NCBI GenBank assembly: GCA_011053005.1
Contig: DRHW01000034.1
Span: 62,001-126,000 of the forward strand
Length of the DNA stretch: 64,000 bases
Direction of reading: 5' to 3'
From: Methylophaga sp.
GTDB taxonomy: Bacteria; Pseudomonadota; Gammaproteobacteria; Nitrosococcales; Methylophagaceae
Positions within the stretch are counted from its first letter, which is position 1. The number at the start of each line of letters is the position of its first letter. Both the position numbers and the translations under genes were made by a program. Under the pieces are notes generated by a model. The model did not search any database, was not told where the DNA came from, and worked only from the letters and a program-made list of their open reading frames with translations. Shown piece by piece: positions 53,258 to 64,000 of the stretch.

Positions 53258-54510
53258 TGGCTGAAATTAAGAATTACACCTTAAATTTTGGTCCACAACA
53301 TCCAGCAGCGCATGGTGTTTTACGGCTAATTTTAGAAATGGATGGCGAGGTGATTCAGCGTGCTGATCCTCATGTTGGTTTACTTCATCGCGGTACAGAA
53401 AAACTGGCTGAGAGTAAGCCTTATAATCAAAGTATCGGTTATATGGATCGGCTCGATTATGTATCGATGATGTGTAACGAACATGCTTATGTGATGGCGA
53501 TCGAGAAAATGTTAGGCGTGCAAGTGCCTGAGCGCGCGCAATATATTCGTGTCATGTTTGATGAAATTACTCGTATTTTGAATCACTTAATGTGGTTGGG
53601 CGCGCATGGGCTTGATATCGGCGCAATGACCGTATTTTTATATTGTTTTCGTGAACGTGAAGATTTGATGGATTGTTACGAAGCGGTATCTGGCGCGCGT
53701 TTACATGCGACCTATTATCGTCCGGGCGGTGTGTATCGTGATTTACCCGATACGATGGCTAAATACCAAAAATCAAAATGGCATAGCGAAAAAGAAGTTA
53801 AACAAAAAAATACCAATCGCGAAGGTAGTTTGCTCGATTTTATTGAAGACTTTACCGATCGCTTTCCAAACTGCGTCGATGAATATGAAACATTATTAAC
53901 GGATAACCGTATCTGGAAACAACGTACCGTAGGTATTGGCGTTGTGTCACCCGAACGAGCATTACAGTTAGGCTTTACTGGCCCCATGTTACGAGGCTCG
54001 GGTATCGCCTGGGATTTACGTAAAAAACAACCTTATGAAGTTTACGACCGAATGGATTTTGATATTCCCGTCGGTGTTGAAGGCGATTGTTACGACCGAT
54101 ATTTGGTGCGAGTTGAGGAGATGCGCCAATCAAATCACATTGTTAAACAATGTGTTGATTGGTTACGGACTAATCCCGGGCCTGTTATTACGACAGACAG
54201 CAAAGTAGCGCCGCCTAAACGTATGGACATGAAACATGACATGGAGTCGATGATTCATCATTTTAAATTATTTACCGAGGGTTATTGTGTGCCAGAAGGC
54301 GAAATATATTCTGCCATTGAACATCCTAAAGGTGAATTTGGTATTTATATGATTTCAGATGGTGCGAATAAACCATATCGAGTCAAAATCCGTGCCCCAG
54401 GTTTTGCCCATTTATCGGCGATGAATGAAATGATTAAAGGCCATATGCTTGCTGATGTGGTGGCAGTAATTGGTACGATGGACATCGTCTTTGGTGAGGT
54501 TGATCGATGA
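53257..54510 (+). CDS. nuoD: NADH-quinone oxidoreductase subunit D
   Basis: [34 protein letters not shown]. Confidence 0.98.
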   Translation: MAEIKNYTLNFGPQHPAAHGVLRLILEMDGEVIQRADPHVGLLHRGTEKLAESKPYNQSIGYMDRLDYVSMMCNEHAYVMAIEKMLGVQVPERAQYIRVMFDEITRILNHLMWLGAHGLDIGAMTVFLYCFREREDLMDCYEAVSGARLHATYYRPGGVYRDLPDTMAKYQKSKWHSEKEVKQKNTNREGSLLDFIEDFTDRFPNCVDEYETLLTDNRIWKQRTVGIGVVSPERALQLGFTGPMLRGSGIAWDLRKKQPYEVYDRMDFDIPVGVEGDCYDRYLVRVEEMRQSNHIVKQCVDWLRTNPGPVITTDSKVAPPKRMDMKHDMESMIHHFKLFTEGYCVPEGEIYSAIEHPKGEFGIYMISDGANKPYRVKIRAPGFAHLSAMNEMIKGHMLADVVAVIGTMDIVFGEVDR

Positions 54511-55010
54511 ATCTTACTGGCGAAAAAGAACAGTTGTTTACTGCCGAGCTTCGTGAACAACTTGATGCATGGGTGGCTAAATATCCAAAAGATAAAAGTC
54601 AGTCGGCTGTTATTCCTTGTTTACATATACTGCAAGCGGCCAACGAGGGGTGGTTGCCTAAGCCTGTGATGGATGCATTGGCGGACTATTTAGCGATTCC
54701 TGCTATTAGTGTTTATGAAGTAGCTACTTTCTATACGATGTTCGATCTCAAACCCGTTGGTAAAAATAAGATTAATGTGTGTACTAATATTTCTTGTTTG
54801 CTCAATGGTTCAGAAGACATTGTTGCTCATTTAGAAACACGATTGAATATTAAATTAGGCGAAACGACGGCAGATGGTCTTTACACTTTGCGAGAGGTTG
54901 AATGTTTAGGCGCATGCTGTGGCGCGCCTATGCTGCAACTTAATCGTGATTATCATGAGTTTTTAACGAAAGATAAGATTGATGACATTCTGGCAGGGAT
55001 CACATCATGA
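54507..55010 (+). CDS. nuoE: NADH-quinone oxidoreductase subunit E
   Basis: [39 protein letters not shown]. Confidence 0.97.
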   Translation: MNLTGEKEQLFTAELREQLDAWVAKYPKDKSQSAVIPCLHILQAANEGWLPKPVMDALADYLAIPAISVYEVATFYTMFDLKPVGKNKINVCTNISCLLNGSEDIVAHLETRLNIKLGETTADGLYTLREVECLGACCGAPMLQLNRDYHEFLTKDKIDDILAGITS

Positions 55011-56308
55011 CATCGACATCTTTAAATGATTTAAAACTCGATCAAGTGTGTTTCCGTACTCGTCATCTTGATGAGCCATGGACGTTGGCATCTTATCGCA
55101 GTGTCGGTGGTTATGAGCAATTAGAAAAAATTCTAAAAGAAAAAACACGCGCTGAAGACATTATTGATCAGCTTAAAAACTCTGCATTACGTGGTCGTGG
55201 GGGCGCAGGTTTCCCTACTGGCTTGAAGTGGAGTTTTATGCCGCGTCGGATGCCGGGCACAAAATACATTGTCTGCAATTCAGATGAGGGTGAGCCGGGC
55301 ACGTGTAAAGATCGCGATATTTTACGCTTCAATCCACATCAAGTTATTGAAGGTATGATTATCGCGGGCTACACCATTGGTGCACAAGCTGGTTATAACT
55401 ATATTCGAGGCGAATTTGCTGAACCTTTTGATCGTTTTGAAGCGGCGATTCAAGAAGCAAAACAAGCGGGCTATTTAGGTAAAGACATTTTGGGTTCAGG
55501 CTTTCAATTTGAGCTTTACACTCATCCCGGAGGCGGTGCCTATATCTGCGGTGAAGAAACAGCTTTATTAGAATCGTTAGAAGGTAAAAAAGGTCAGCCA
55601 CGTTATAAGCCGCCGTTCCCAGCAGGATATGGACTATATGGTCGTCCAACGACTATTAATAATACTGAAACATTAGCGTCTGTTCCGGTCATTTTGCAGT
55701 ACGGCGGCGATTGGTTTCATGAATTAGGCACACCTAATAATGGTGGCAGTAAGATTTTCAGCGTTTCAGGTCATATCAATAAACCGGGAAATTATGAAGT
55801 GCCAATGGGCACACCGTTCTCGCAATTATTAGAATTAGCCGGTGGCATGCGAAATGGCAATAAGATAAAAGCGGTAATCCCCGGTGGTAGCTCAACGCCA
55901 GTTGTACCCGGTGACAAAATGATGGCATTGCCGATGAGTTACGATGGCATTAGCCGTGGTGGTTCGATGTTAGGTGCGGGTTCGGTGATTATCATGGATG
56001 AAACTACCTGTATGGTAAAAGCATTAGAACGTATCGCCGAGTTTTATTATGAAGAATCCTGTGGGCAATGTACGCCTTGTCGTGAGGGTACTGGCTGGTT
56101 ATATCGCGTGGTAAAACGAATCGAACACGGAGAAGGCACCCAGCAAGATTTAGATCGCTTAGTTGAAGTGGCAAAAAACATTAATGGTAATACGATTTGT
56201 GCTTTAGGGGATGCCGCCGCCGCACCCGTCATCAGTTTTATCCAGCATTTTCGGGATGAGTTTCAATACCATATTGATCACAAATGTTGTCAGGTAGAGA
56301 GTAAATAG
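55007..56308 (+). CDS. nuoF: NADH-quinone oxidoreductase subunit F
   Basis: [32 protein letters not shown]. Confidence 0.98.
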   Translation: MTSTSLNDLKLDQVCFRTRHLDEPWTLASYRSVGGYEQLEKILKEKTRAEDIIDQLKNSALRGRGGAGFPTGLKWSFMPRRMPGTKYIVCNSDEGEPGTCKDRDILRFNPHQVIEGMIIAGYTIGAQAGYNYIRGEFAEPFDRFEAAIQEAKQAGYLGKDILGSGFQFELYTHPGGGAYICGEETALLESLEGKKGQPRYKPPFPAGYGLYGRPTTINNTETLASVPVILQYGGDWFHELGTPNNGGSKIFSVSGHINKPGNYEVPMGTPFSQLLELAGGMRNGNKIKAVIPGGSSTPVVPGDKMMALPMSYDGISRGGSMLGAGSVIIMDETTCMVKALERIAEFYYEESCGQCTPCREGTGWLYRVVKRIEHGEGTQQDLDRLVEVAKNINGNTICALGDAAAAPVISFIQHFRDEFQYHIDHKCCQVESK

Positions 56309-58687
56309 ATGGTTAATATCGAAATCGACGGTATTCCACTAAAAGTGGATTCATCAAAAATGATTATTCAAGCTGCTGATGAGGCTGGTATTGATATTCC
56401 TCGTTTTTGCTACCATAAAAAACTGTCGATAGCCGCCAATTGCCGTATGTGTCTAATTGAAGTCGATAAGTCACGTAAAGCTTTGCCGGCATGTGCAACA
56501 CCTGTGACTGAAGGCATGAAAGTGTTTACTCATTCCAAAACGGCGATCGATGCCCAACGTAGCGTGATGGAATTTCTGCTGATCAACCATCCGCTAGATT
56601 GTCCGATTTGCGATCAAGGTGGCGAATGTGAGTTACAAGATCTATCGATGGGTTATGGTGCAGGTATTGGGCGGTTTAGTGAAGGTAAGCGGGTTGTTAA
56701 AGATAAAAATATTGGACCTTTAGTTCAGACTGATATGACGCGTTGTATTTTGTGCACGCGCTGTGTTCGTTTTGGTGAAGAAATCGCGGGGATAAAAGAG
56801 TTGGGAGCCACAGGCCGTGGTGAACATATGGAGATCGGTACCTATATTGAAAGTAGCCTGGTTTCAGAATTGTCGGGCAATATCATTGATCTCTGTCCCG
56901 TCGGCGCTTTGACCTCAAAACCGTATCGATATCGCGCTCGAGCATGGGAATTGACGGCTCATTCATCTATTGCACCACATGATTCAGTCGGCTCTAATAT
57001 TGAATTTCATACACGTGGTAAAGATGTGATGCGCGTAGTGCCTCGTGATAATGAAAGTCTTAATGAAACATGGTTATCTGATCGGGATCGGTTTAGTTAT
57101 TTAGGTCTTAATCATCAGCAACGAGCTACCGAGCCGATGATTAAACAAAATGGCGAATGGCAAGTTACCGATTGGCAAACTGCACTTGCGATGGCAGCAG
57201 ATAGCCTTAAAGCATTAAAAAACAAACATGGTGCTGATCAACTTGCTGGTTTGATTTCGCCAACCGCGACTTTGGAAGAAGCGTATTTATTTCAGAAATT
57301 ACTGCGTGGTTTAGGCTCAAATAATATTGATCACCGTTTACGGCAACAAGACTTTACGGGTAATGATGCTGACTATCACCACCAAAATTGGTCATTAGCG
57401 GATATTGAACAAAGTGATGATATCGTTTTAGTTGGCTGTAATATTCGGGCAGAAGAACCGATTATCGCTCACCGCATACGACAAGCTGCGACGGTAAATG
57501 GCACAACAGTCACAGATATTAATTTCTTTAAATCTGACTTATTGATGCCTGTTGCTGCGCATATGACGGTGAATATCAAAGATATGTTGGCTTGTCTTTC
57601 TGGTGTAGCGAAAGCATTGCTGGCTTTGGGCAGTAAAGAAGATAAAGACTGGGTTGAGTTATTAGCTGATGTCACACCAAAAGCGGCTGCTCAAACAATA
57701 GCGATGCGTTTATCTAATGCACGACAAGCGACATTATTTGTCGGGGCTCTAGCTAATAATCATCCACAAGCATCGAAAATAAAAGCATTAACGGCACTGA
57801 TTGCTCGTTTGAGTAACAGTCAGCTTATTGTATTACCAACGGCAAATTCTACAGCAATGGCGATGGTAGACTCTTTATCCAGTGCTAAAGCTCAAACAAC
57901 CCATCAGACGACATCAATTGGATTTGATTGTGGGCAGATTTGGCAACAAAAATTACGTGCTTATTTATTATTAGGTGTTGAACCTGAATTAGATTGTGCT
58001 AATCCAACCGCCACATTAAATGCCTTACAAAATGCGAGCTTAGTCGTTTCAATCACCAGTTATTTCACGGATACTTTGTTGGCCTATGCCGATGTTATTT
58101 TGCCGATGGCGAGCTTTGCTGAAACATCAGGCACCTTTGTCGGTATCGATGGTCAGTGGCAAAGTTTTAACGGCGCAGTTACTGCAAAAGCGGATAGCCG
58201 ACCTGCTTGGAAAATATTACGTGTACTAGGCAATTTAGTTGATATTCCACATTTTGATTATGTGTCTTCACAAGATGTGCGTGATGAAGTGACTGATCTG
58301 TTTAATTTACAATCGCCACCGAGTAAGTCCTCTTATATTCCTGAGGAACTCAGTATTCAAAGTAAATTAATGGCTATTTCTGAAGTGCCAATGTATCAGA
58401 CTGATGCGGTGGTCAGACGCAGCGATGCTTTACAAAATACACCTGAAAACCAGCGAGCATCATCGGCGAGAATGAATAGTAAAGAAGCTGATAAACATGG
58501 GTTGAATGATGCGAAAATGATCAAGGTTAGTCAGGATGACAAGCACTTGAATATTGCATTGGAAGTTGATGAAACAATTGCTGATGGCTGCATTTATCTA
58601 GCGGCAGGGATTGCTCAAACTTCTATGCTTGGCGCGAGCTTTGCTGATGTGCAGGTATCTGCTGTTGAACAAGGGGCGACGTCATGA
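56309..58687 (+). CDS. nuoG: NADH-quinone oxidoreductase subunit G
   Basis: [42 protein letters not shown]. Confidence 0.98.
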   Translation: MVNIEIDGIPLKVDSSKMIIQAADEAGIDIPRFCYHKKLSIAANCRMCLIEVDKSRKALPACATPVTEGMKVFTHSKTAIDAQRSVMEFLLINHPLDCPICDQGGECELQDLSMGYGAGIGRFSEGKRVVKDKNIGPLVQTDMTRCILCTRCVRFGEEIAGIKELGATGRGEHMEIGTYIESSLVSELSGNIIDLCPVGALTSKPYRYRARAWELTAHSSIAPHDSVGSNIEFHTRGKDVMRVVPRDNESLNETWLSDRDRFSYLGLNHQQRATEPMIKQNGEWQVTDWQTALAMAADSLKALKNKHGADQLAGLISPTATLEEAYLFQKLLRGLGSNNIDHRLRQQDFTGNDADYHHQNWSLADIEQSDDIVLVGCNIRAEEPIIAHRIRQAATVNGTTVTDINFFKSDLLMPVAAHMTVNIKDMLACLSGVAKALLALGSKEDKDWVELLADVTPKAAAQTIAMRLSNARQATLFVGALANNHPQASKIKALTALIARLSNSQLIVLPTANSTAMAMVDSLSSAKAQTTHQTTSIGFDCGQIWQQKLRAYLLLGVEPELDCANPTATLNALQNASLVVSITSYFTDTLLAYADVILPMASFAETSGTFVGIDGQWQSFNGAVTAKADSRPAWKILRVLGNLVDIPHFDYVSSQDVRDEVTDLFNLQSPPSKSSYIPEELSIQSKLMAISEVPMYQTDAVVRRSDALQNTPENQRASSARMNSKEADKHGLNDAKMIKVSQDDKHLNIALEVDETIADGCIYLAAGIAQTSMLGASFADVQVSAVEQGATS

Positions 58688-59727
58688 TTGACTGGGTTGT
58701 TAATAACACCTTGTTATTCACCGTGCTTAAAATCGTCGCGATTATTGCGCCTTTGATGTTAGCGGTTGCTTATTTAACCTTGGCCGAACGTAAAGTGATT
58801 GGTTTTATTCAAGCGCGTGTTGGACCAAATCGTGTCGGTCCTTGGGGATTATTACAACCGATTGCTGATGGATTGAAATTAGCGTTAAAAGAGGTGATAT
58901 TTCCTTCAAAATCAAATCTGTACTTATTCTTAATTGCACCAGTATTAGCAATAGGCCCTGCATTAGCTGCTTGGGCAGTGATGCCGTTTGATGCCACGAT
59001 GACCTTGGCTAATATTGATGCAGGATTGTTATATGTATTAGCGATTACATCAATGGGGGTTTATGGCATTGTCATCGCAGGATGGGCATCGAATTCTCGT
59101 TATGCCTTTTTAGGTGCCTTACGCTCGGCAGCACAAGTTGTCTCTTACGAAATTGCGATGGGTTTTGCTTTAGTCGGTGTACTGGTGGCCGCAGGTAGTT
59201 TGAATTTAGGTGAAATTGTAGTGGCGCAACAGGGTGGTATTTTACATTGGTATTGGTTGCCATTATTTCCTCTGTTTGTTGTTTACTTTATCTCAGGCGT
59301 AGCAGAAACTAACCGCGCCCCATTTGACGTATCTGAAGGCGAATCAGAGATTGTTGCGGGTTTCCATGTCGAATATTCAGGTATGGCGTTTGCGGTATTT
59401 TTTCTTGCTGAATATGCCGATATGATTTTGATTTCAATGCTTGCTGCCGTATTGTTTATGGGCGGTTGGTTATCACCATTTCAAGGTATTCCGGGTCTTG
59501 AGGCATTGTTTTCATGGGTGCCAGGTATTGTTTGGTTATTGATGAAAACCTGTTTTTTCTTATTTCTCTATTTGTGGTTTAGAGCTACTTTTCCTCGTTA
59601 TCGCTACGATCAAATCATGCGTTTGGGCTGGAAAATATTTATTCCCGTTACCTTGTTTTGGCTGATTGTTGTGGCGACCGCACAGGTATTTGATATCGGT
59701 CCTTGGTTTACGGAGACGGTTTTATGA
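58684..59727 (+). CDS. nuoH: NADH-quinone oxidoreductase subunit H
   Basis: [32 protein letters not shown]. Confidence 0.98.
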   Translation: MIDWVVNNTLLFTVLKIVAIIAPLMLAVAYLTLAERKVIGFIQARVGPNRVGPWGLLQPIADGLKLALKEVIFPSKSNLYLFLIAPVLAIGPALAAWAVMPFDATMTLANIDAGLLYVLAITSMGVYGIVIAGWASNSRYAFLGALRSAAQVVSYEIAMGFALVGVLVAAGSLNLGEIVVAQQGGILHWYWLPLFPLFVVYFISGVAETNRAPFDVSEGESEIVAGFHVEYSGMAFAVFFLAEYADMILISMLAAVLFMGGWLSPFQGIPGLEALFSWVPGIVWLLMKTCFFLFLYLWFRATFPRYRYDQIMRLGWKIFIPVTLFWLIVVATAQVFDIGPWFTETVL

Positions 59728-60215
59728 TGTCTTCAATTCGTCATTTTTTTAAAAGCTTTTTGTTATGGGAATTATTATTAGGTTTGAAGCTAACAGGGAA
59801 ATATCTGTTTGCTAAAAAAATCACCGTGCAATATCCCGAAGAAAATACGCCTCAATCTCCTCGGTTTAGAGGTTTGCACGCATTGCGTCGTTATCCGAAT
59901 GGGGAAGAGCGTTGTATTGGATGCAAACTATGTGAAGCCGTGTGTCCTGCTTTGGCCATTACGATAGAAACAGAGCCACGAGATGATGGAACGCGTCGTA
60001 CAACCAAATATGAAATTGACTTGTTTAAGTGTATTTACTGTGGCTTTTGTGAGGAATCTTGCCCAGTAGATTCCATTGTAGAAACTCGGATCTTTGATTA
60101 TCACTTTGAGAATCGTGGCGAAAATATTATGAGCAAGGATATGTTGTTAGCCATTGGTGATAAAAATGAGCACCAAATTGCCGCTGACCGTGCTGCCGAT
60201 GCGAGGTACCGATAA
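59724..60215 (+). CDS. nuoI: NADH-quinone oxidoreductase subunit I
   Basis: [19 protein letters not shown] and [19 protein letters not shown] 4Fe-4S motifs. Confidence 0.97.
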   Translation: MMSSIRHFFKSFLLWELLLGLKLTGKYLFAKKITVQYPEENTPQSPRFRGLHALRRYPNGEERCIGCKLCEAVCPALAITIETEPRDDGTRRTTKYEIDLFKCIYCGFCEESCPVDSIVETRIFDYHFENRGENIMSKDMLLAIGDKNEHQIAADRAADARYR

Positions 60216-60826
60216 TGGAACAATTCATTTTTTATGGCTTTGCCACTATTTTATTAGTAGCTGCATTGATGGTTATCACTGTTCGTAACCCAGTTCGGGC
60301 CGCCTTATTTTTGATATTAGCTTTTTTTACCAGCGCAGGAATTTGGTTGTTATTAGAAGCGGAGTTTTTAGCGTTAACACTTGTTCTTGTTTATGTCGGC
60401 GCGGTGATGGTGCTATTTCTGTTCGTGGTGATGATGTTAGATATTGATTTAGCACCCTTACAAGAAGGATTTACTAAATACTTACCGCTTGGCATCGTCG
60501 TCGCGGCTTTAATTACCATAGAAATGATTGCGGTTTTAGGGGCAAGTCATTTTGGTTTGGACATTGTGCCAGCACCAATCCCGCATCCCGAAGGTTATAG
60601 CAACACCAAAGAAATAGGCTTATTGCTCTACACCATTTATGTATATCCGTTTGAAATTGCGTCGGTGATTTTAACGGTAGCGATTGTGACGGCGATTACG
60701 CTGACTTTGCGTGAGAAGAAAAGTAAGTCACAAGATATCTCTAAGCAGGTCAAAGTACGTCGTGAAGATCGGGTCAGACTGGTCAAAATGACGGCAGTAA
60801 AAAAACCGCAGGAGCTTGAACCATGA
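60215..60826 (+). CDS. nuoJ: NADH-quinone oxidoreductase subunit J
   Basis: [52 protein letters not shown]. Confidence 0.97.
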   Translation: MEQFIFYGFATILLVAALMVITVRNPVRAALFLILAFFTSAGIWLLLEAEFLALTLVLVYVGAVMVLFLFVVMMLDIDLAPLQEGFTKYLPLGIVVAALITIEMIAVLGASHFGLDIVPAPIPHPEGYSNTKEIGLLLYTIYVYPFEIASVILTVAIVTAITLTLREKKSKSQDISKQVKVRREDRVRLVKMTAVKKPQELEP

Positions 60827-61128
60827 TTGCGCTATCAGATTTTTTGATTGTGGGCGCGTTGCTGTTCAGCCTGTCGGTGGCGGGCATTTTCATTAACCGT
60901 AAAAATATCATCATCTTATTAATGTGTATTGAGTTGATGTTATTGGCGGTCAATCTCAATTTTATTGCCTTTGCACACTTTTCTGGTGATATTGCCGGGC
61001 AAATATTTGTATTTTTTATCCTGACAGTTGCGGCGGCAGAAGCGGCTATAGGCTTAGCGATATTAGTCGTGTTATTTCGAAATCTACATACCATTAACGT
61101 CGCTGATCTCAGTAAGCTGAAAGGATAG
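60823..61128 (+). CDS. nuoK: NADH-quinone oxidoreductase subunit K
   Basis: [37 protein letters not shown]. Confidence 0.97.
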   Translation: MIALSDFLIVGALLFSLSVAGIFINRKNIIILLMCIELMLLAVNLNFIAFAHFSGDIAGQIFVFFILTVAAAEAAIGLAILVVLFRNLHTINVADLSKLKG

Positions 61129-61131
61129 ATA

Positions 61132-63078
61132 ATGAATCAAACTCTATTACTCAGCATCGTCCTTGCGCCATTATTAGGCAGTATTATTGCTGGTTTATTT
61201 GGCAAAAAAGTAGGTCGAGTTTGGTCGCATCGAGCAGCAGTTTATGGGGTTGCCATTGCATTTGCGTTATCGCTCTGGGTTTTAAAGTTAGTGGTTATTG
61301 ATGGGGAAACCTATAACCAGCAGGTCTATCAATGGTTACAGGCTGGATCTTTAAGCCTAGAAGTCGGGTTTATGGTCGATGCGTTGACGGCGATGATGAT
61401 GGTCGTAGTGACATTTGTTTCACTCATGGTTCATATTTATACCATCGGCTATATGCATGATGATGACGGTTATTCCCGTTTTTTCAGTTATATTTCTTTA
61501 TTTACCTTCTCCATGTTAATGCTGGTAATGGCCAATAACTTCATGCAGTTATTTTTTGGTTGGGAAGCGGTTGGCCTAGTGTCTTATTTATTAATAGGAT
61601 TTTGGTATAAAAAACCAACGGCAATATTTGCCAATTTAAAAGCCTTTTTAGTTAATCGTGTGGGTGATTTTGGATTTTTGCTAGGGATTGCTGGTGTATT
61701 AATGTATGCCGGTAGTTTGGATTATGTTGAGGTGTTTGCTCAAGCACCTGCGATATCAGAACAAAACATAGCTATTTTTTCGGGCTATGATTGGTCTGTC
61801 ATGTCGCTTATTTGTATTTTGTTATTTATCGGTGCGATGGGTAAGTCAGCTCAAGTTCCGCTTCATGTTTGGTTGCCTGATTCGATGGAAGGTCCAACGC
61901 CTATTTCAGCATTGATTCACGCAGCAACGATGGTCACCGCAGGTATATTCATGGTGACGCGGATGTCGCCATTATTCGAATTTTCAGAAACAGCTTTGTC
62001 TGTTGTCCTTGTCATTGGTGCTATTACGGCTTTATTCATGGGCTTTTTAGGGCTGATTCAAAATGATATTAAACGTGTTATTGCTTATTCGACCTTATCT
62101 CAATTGGGTTATATGACAGTGGCATTGGGCGCGTCAGCTTATGCAGCGGGCGTGTTTCACTTAATGACGCATGCCTTCTTTAAAGCCTTATTATTCTTGG
62201 GTGCAGGTTCGGTGATTATGGCGATGCACCATGAACAAGATATTCGTAAGATGGGTGGATTGAAAAAATATATGCCGATCACCTATTGGACGGGGTTAAT
62301 TGGTTCGTTGGCATTGATTGGTTTTCCAGGTTTTTCGGGCTTCTTTTCTAAAGACTCGATTATTGAAGCGGTACACGCATCGGATATTGCTGGTAGTAGT
62401 TTTGCTTATTTTGCTGTTGTGGTTGGCGTATTTGTCACCGCGTTATACAGTTTTCGATTATTTTTCTTAGTCTTCCATGGTAAAGAACGTTTTGAAGTTG
62501 ATGAGCATCATCGACCTCATGAATCGCCTGCTGTTGTCACCGTTCCACTGATTTTATTAGCAATTCCGTCAGTCATATCTGGTTATTTGATTGGTTCAAT
62601 GGCATTCGGTGATTTTTTTGGAAATGCAATTGTGGTGCATACAAATCATGATGTATTAGCCGAACATGCCGAAAATTTTCATGGCGTAGTGAATTTTATG
62701 GTGCATGGTATGACGGCGTTACCATTTTGGTTAGCGATGACGGGTGTTGCAACGGCTTATTATTTGTACATCATGCGACCTGATATTCCCGCTAAATTAC
62801 AGCAACGATTCAATTGGCTGTATCGGATACTCGATAATAAATACGGCTTTGATAGTTTTAATCAAACAGTCTTTTCTGGCGGAGCAAGAGCATTGGGCAA
62901 TTTGTTGTCACAAGTCGGGGATAGATTTTTAATTGATGGTTTAATCGTTAATGGGGCAGCTAAAACCGTTGGATTTACATCCAAAGTTGTCCGCCATGTT
63001 CAATCGGGTTATTTGTATCACTATGCTTTTGCAATGATTGTTGGTTTGTATTTATTGCTTGTCTTTTTTGTGGCCTAA
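61132..63078 (+). CDS. nuoL: NADH-quinone oxidoreductase subunit L
   Basis: FFGWEAVGLVSYLLIGFW; GKSAQVPLHVWLPDSMEGPTPISALIHAATMVTAG. Confidence 0.98.
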   Translation: MNQTLLLSIVLAPLLGSIIAGLFGKKVGRVWSHRAAVYGVAIAFALSLWVLKLVVIDGETYNQQVYQWLQAGSLSLEVGFMVDALTAMMMVVVTFVSLMVHIYTIGYMHDDDGYSRFFSYISLFTFSMLMLVMANNFMQLFFGWEAVGLVSYLLIGFWYKKPTAIFANLKAFLVNRVGDFGFLLGIAGVLMYAGSLDYVEVFAQAPAISEQNIAIFSGYDWSVMSLICILLFIGAMGKSAQVPLHVWLPDSMEGPTPISALIHAATMVTAGIFMVTRMSPLFEFSETALSVVLVIGAITALFMGFLGLIQNDIKRVIAYSTLSQLGYMTVALGASAYAAGVFHLMTHAFFKALLFLGAGSVIMAMHHEQDIRKMGGLKKYMPITYWTGLIGSLALIGFPGFSGFFSKDSIIEAVHASDIAGSSFAYFAVVVGVFVTALYSFRLFFLVFHGKERFEVDEHHRPHESPAVVTVPLILLAIPSVISGYLIGSMAFGDFFGNAIVVHTNHDVLAEHAENFHGVVNFMVHGMTALPFWLAMTGVATAYYLYIMRPDIPAKLQQRFNWLYRILDNKYGFDSFNQTVFSGGARALGNLLSQVGDRFLIDGLIVNGAAKTVGFTSKVVRHVQSGYLYHYAFAMIVGLYLLLVFFVA

Positions 63079-63088
63079 GAAATTGAAT

Positions 63089-64000
63089 ATGATTATTGAT
63101 TTTCCTTTATTAAGTCTCCTTATTTGGCTGCCAATTATAGGAGGCGTCGCTGTATTAGTGAATGGCGATAATAATCCTTGGGCGCGACCGTTATCATTAT
63201 TAGTTTCTTTGCTTACTTTGGTCTTATCACTTGGTTTATATATTGGATTTGATAACACAACGTATGAAATGCAATTTGTTGAGCAGGCGCCATGGATCGC
63301 TACATTTGATATCAATTATTTTTTAGGTATTGATGGCTTTTCAATGCCATTAATTATTTTAACGGCCTTTGCTACTGTGATTGTTGTGGTGGCGGGATGG
63401 CAAGTCATTCAAATGCGACCCAGCCAATATATGGCCGCATTTTTGATTATGGAAGGGCTGATGATCGCCGTTTTTTCATCATTAGACGCAATTCTGTTCT
63501 ATGTGTTTTTTGAAGCGATGCTGATCCCACTCTTTTTAGTTATCGGTATTTGGGGTGGACCAAATCGCGTTTATGCCACGATTAAGTTTTTCCTCTACAC
63601 CTTATTCGGTTCAGTATTTTTACTGTTGGCACTATTGTATTTACACCATGTTGCCGGTAGTTTTTCGATATTGGATTATCATGATGTCGCACTATCAATG
63701 GAAGAACAGTTTTGGTTGTTCTTAGCCTTTTTAATTGCTTTTGCCGTTAAAGTGCCTATGTGGCCAGTCCATACTTGGTTGCCAGATGCACACGTTGAAG
63801 CACCCACCGGCGGCTCAGTTATTTTAGCGGCTATCACCTTGAAAATTGGTGGTTATGGTTTGATACGTTTTGCCTTGCCAATTACACCTGATGCAAGTTT
63901 GGCGCTCGATTGGTTAGTGATTGGTTTATCGTTAACGGCAGTAGTTTATATTGGCTTTGTTGCCTTAGTGCAAAAGGATATGAAAAAGCTCATTGCCTAT
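63089..64000 (+). CDS. nuoM: NADH-quinone oxidoreductase subunit M (3' truncated by window edge)
   Basis: MIIDFPLLSLLIWLPIIGG...FFEAMLIPLFLVIGIWGG...KVPMWPVHTWLPDAHVEAPTGGSVILAA; open to the window end; absent from ORF track. Confidence 0.95.
   Translation, partial: MIIDFPLLSLLIWLPIIGGVAVLVNGDNNPWARPLSLLVSLLTLVLSLGLYIGFDNTTYEMQFVEQAPWIATFDINYFLGIDGFSMPLIILTAFATVIVVVAGWQVIQMRPSQYMAAFLIMEGLMIAVFSSLDAILFYVFFEAMLIPLFLVIGIWGGPNRVYATIKFFLYTLFGSVFLLLALLYLHHVAGSFSILDYHDVALSMEEQFWLFLAFLIAFAVKVPMWPVHTWLPDAHVEAPTGGSVILAAITLKIGGYGLIRFALPITPDASLALDWLVIGLSLTAVVYIGFVALVQKDMKKLIAY

Noticed and set aside
51760-64000. nuo operon examined for unusual subunits or insertions
   Set aside because: Standard gene order nuoA-M with separate nuoC and nuoD and intact motifs; nothing unexpected
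1-64000. CRISPR arrays, IS elements, prophage, toxin-antitoxin or restriction-modification systems
   Set aside because: No regularly spaced repeats, transposase, integrase, phage structural, or defence-type ORFs recognised on either strand

Overview
Gammaproteobacterial chromosomal segment; the PQQ cluster suggests a methylotroph (possibly Methylophaga-like, which is inference). It is almost entirely ordinary core genome. In order: infB(partial)-rbfA-truB-rpsO-pnp; prfC; a CBS protein; uvrB(-); an aspartate aminotransferase; tRNA-Asn; a two-gene sensory segment (BdlA-like PAS-PAS-MCP plus GAF-PAS-GGDEF-EAL); sulfur-carrier genes (DsrE-like, TusA-like); an M48 protease-soxY-soxZ-histidine kinase-response regulator string; pqqA-pqqA-pqqB-C-D-E-ABC transporter; glnS; pcm-rhodanese-tolC; sbcB; a periplasmic-type ATP DNA ligase; hemL; a second NarL-type two-component system; a TonB2/TtpC-like energy-transduction operon; galU; and nuoA-M (nuoM truncated by the window end). 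The strongest signals are: (1) two tandem pqqA genes encoding identical 23-aa peptides but differing at five synonymous sites. Each is preceded at the same distance by the same bipartite promoter motif (AGGAWAATCCTYAGTA-N12-TTCCT-N24-TAyWrT). Only the first is closed by a strong intrinsic terminator. (2) A decayed copy of the tRNA-Asn 3' end plus its terminator at about 16.78-16.87 kb, which with the intact tRNA at 12.02 kb brackets a BdlA-like/c-di-GMP module. (3) An unlisted secreted-protein-like ORF with no ATG/GTG/TTG start (possible ATT start). (4) A 114-bp nested inverted-repeat element at 38.1 kb. No CRISPR array, transposase, integrase or phage gene was seen.
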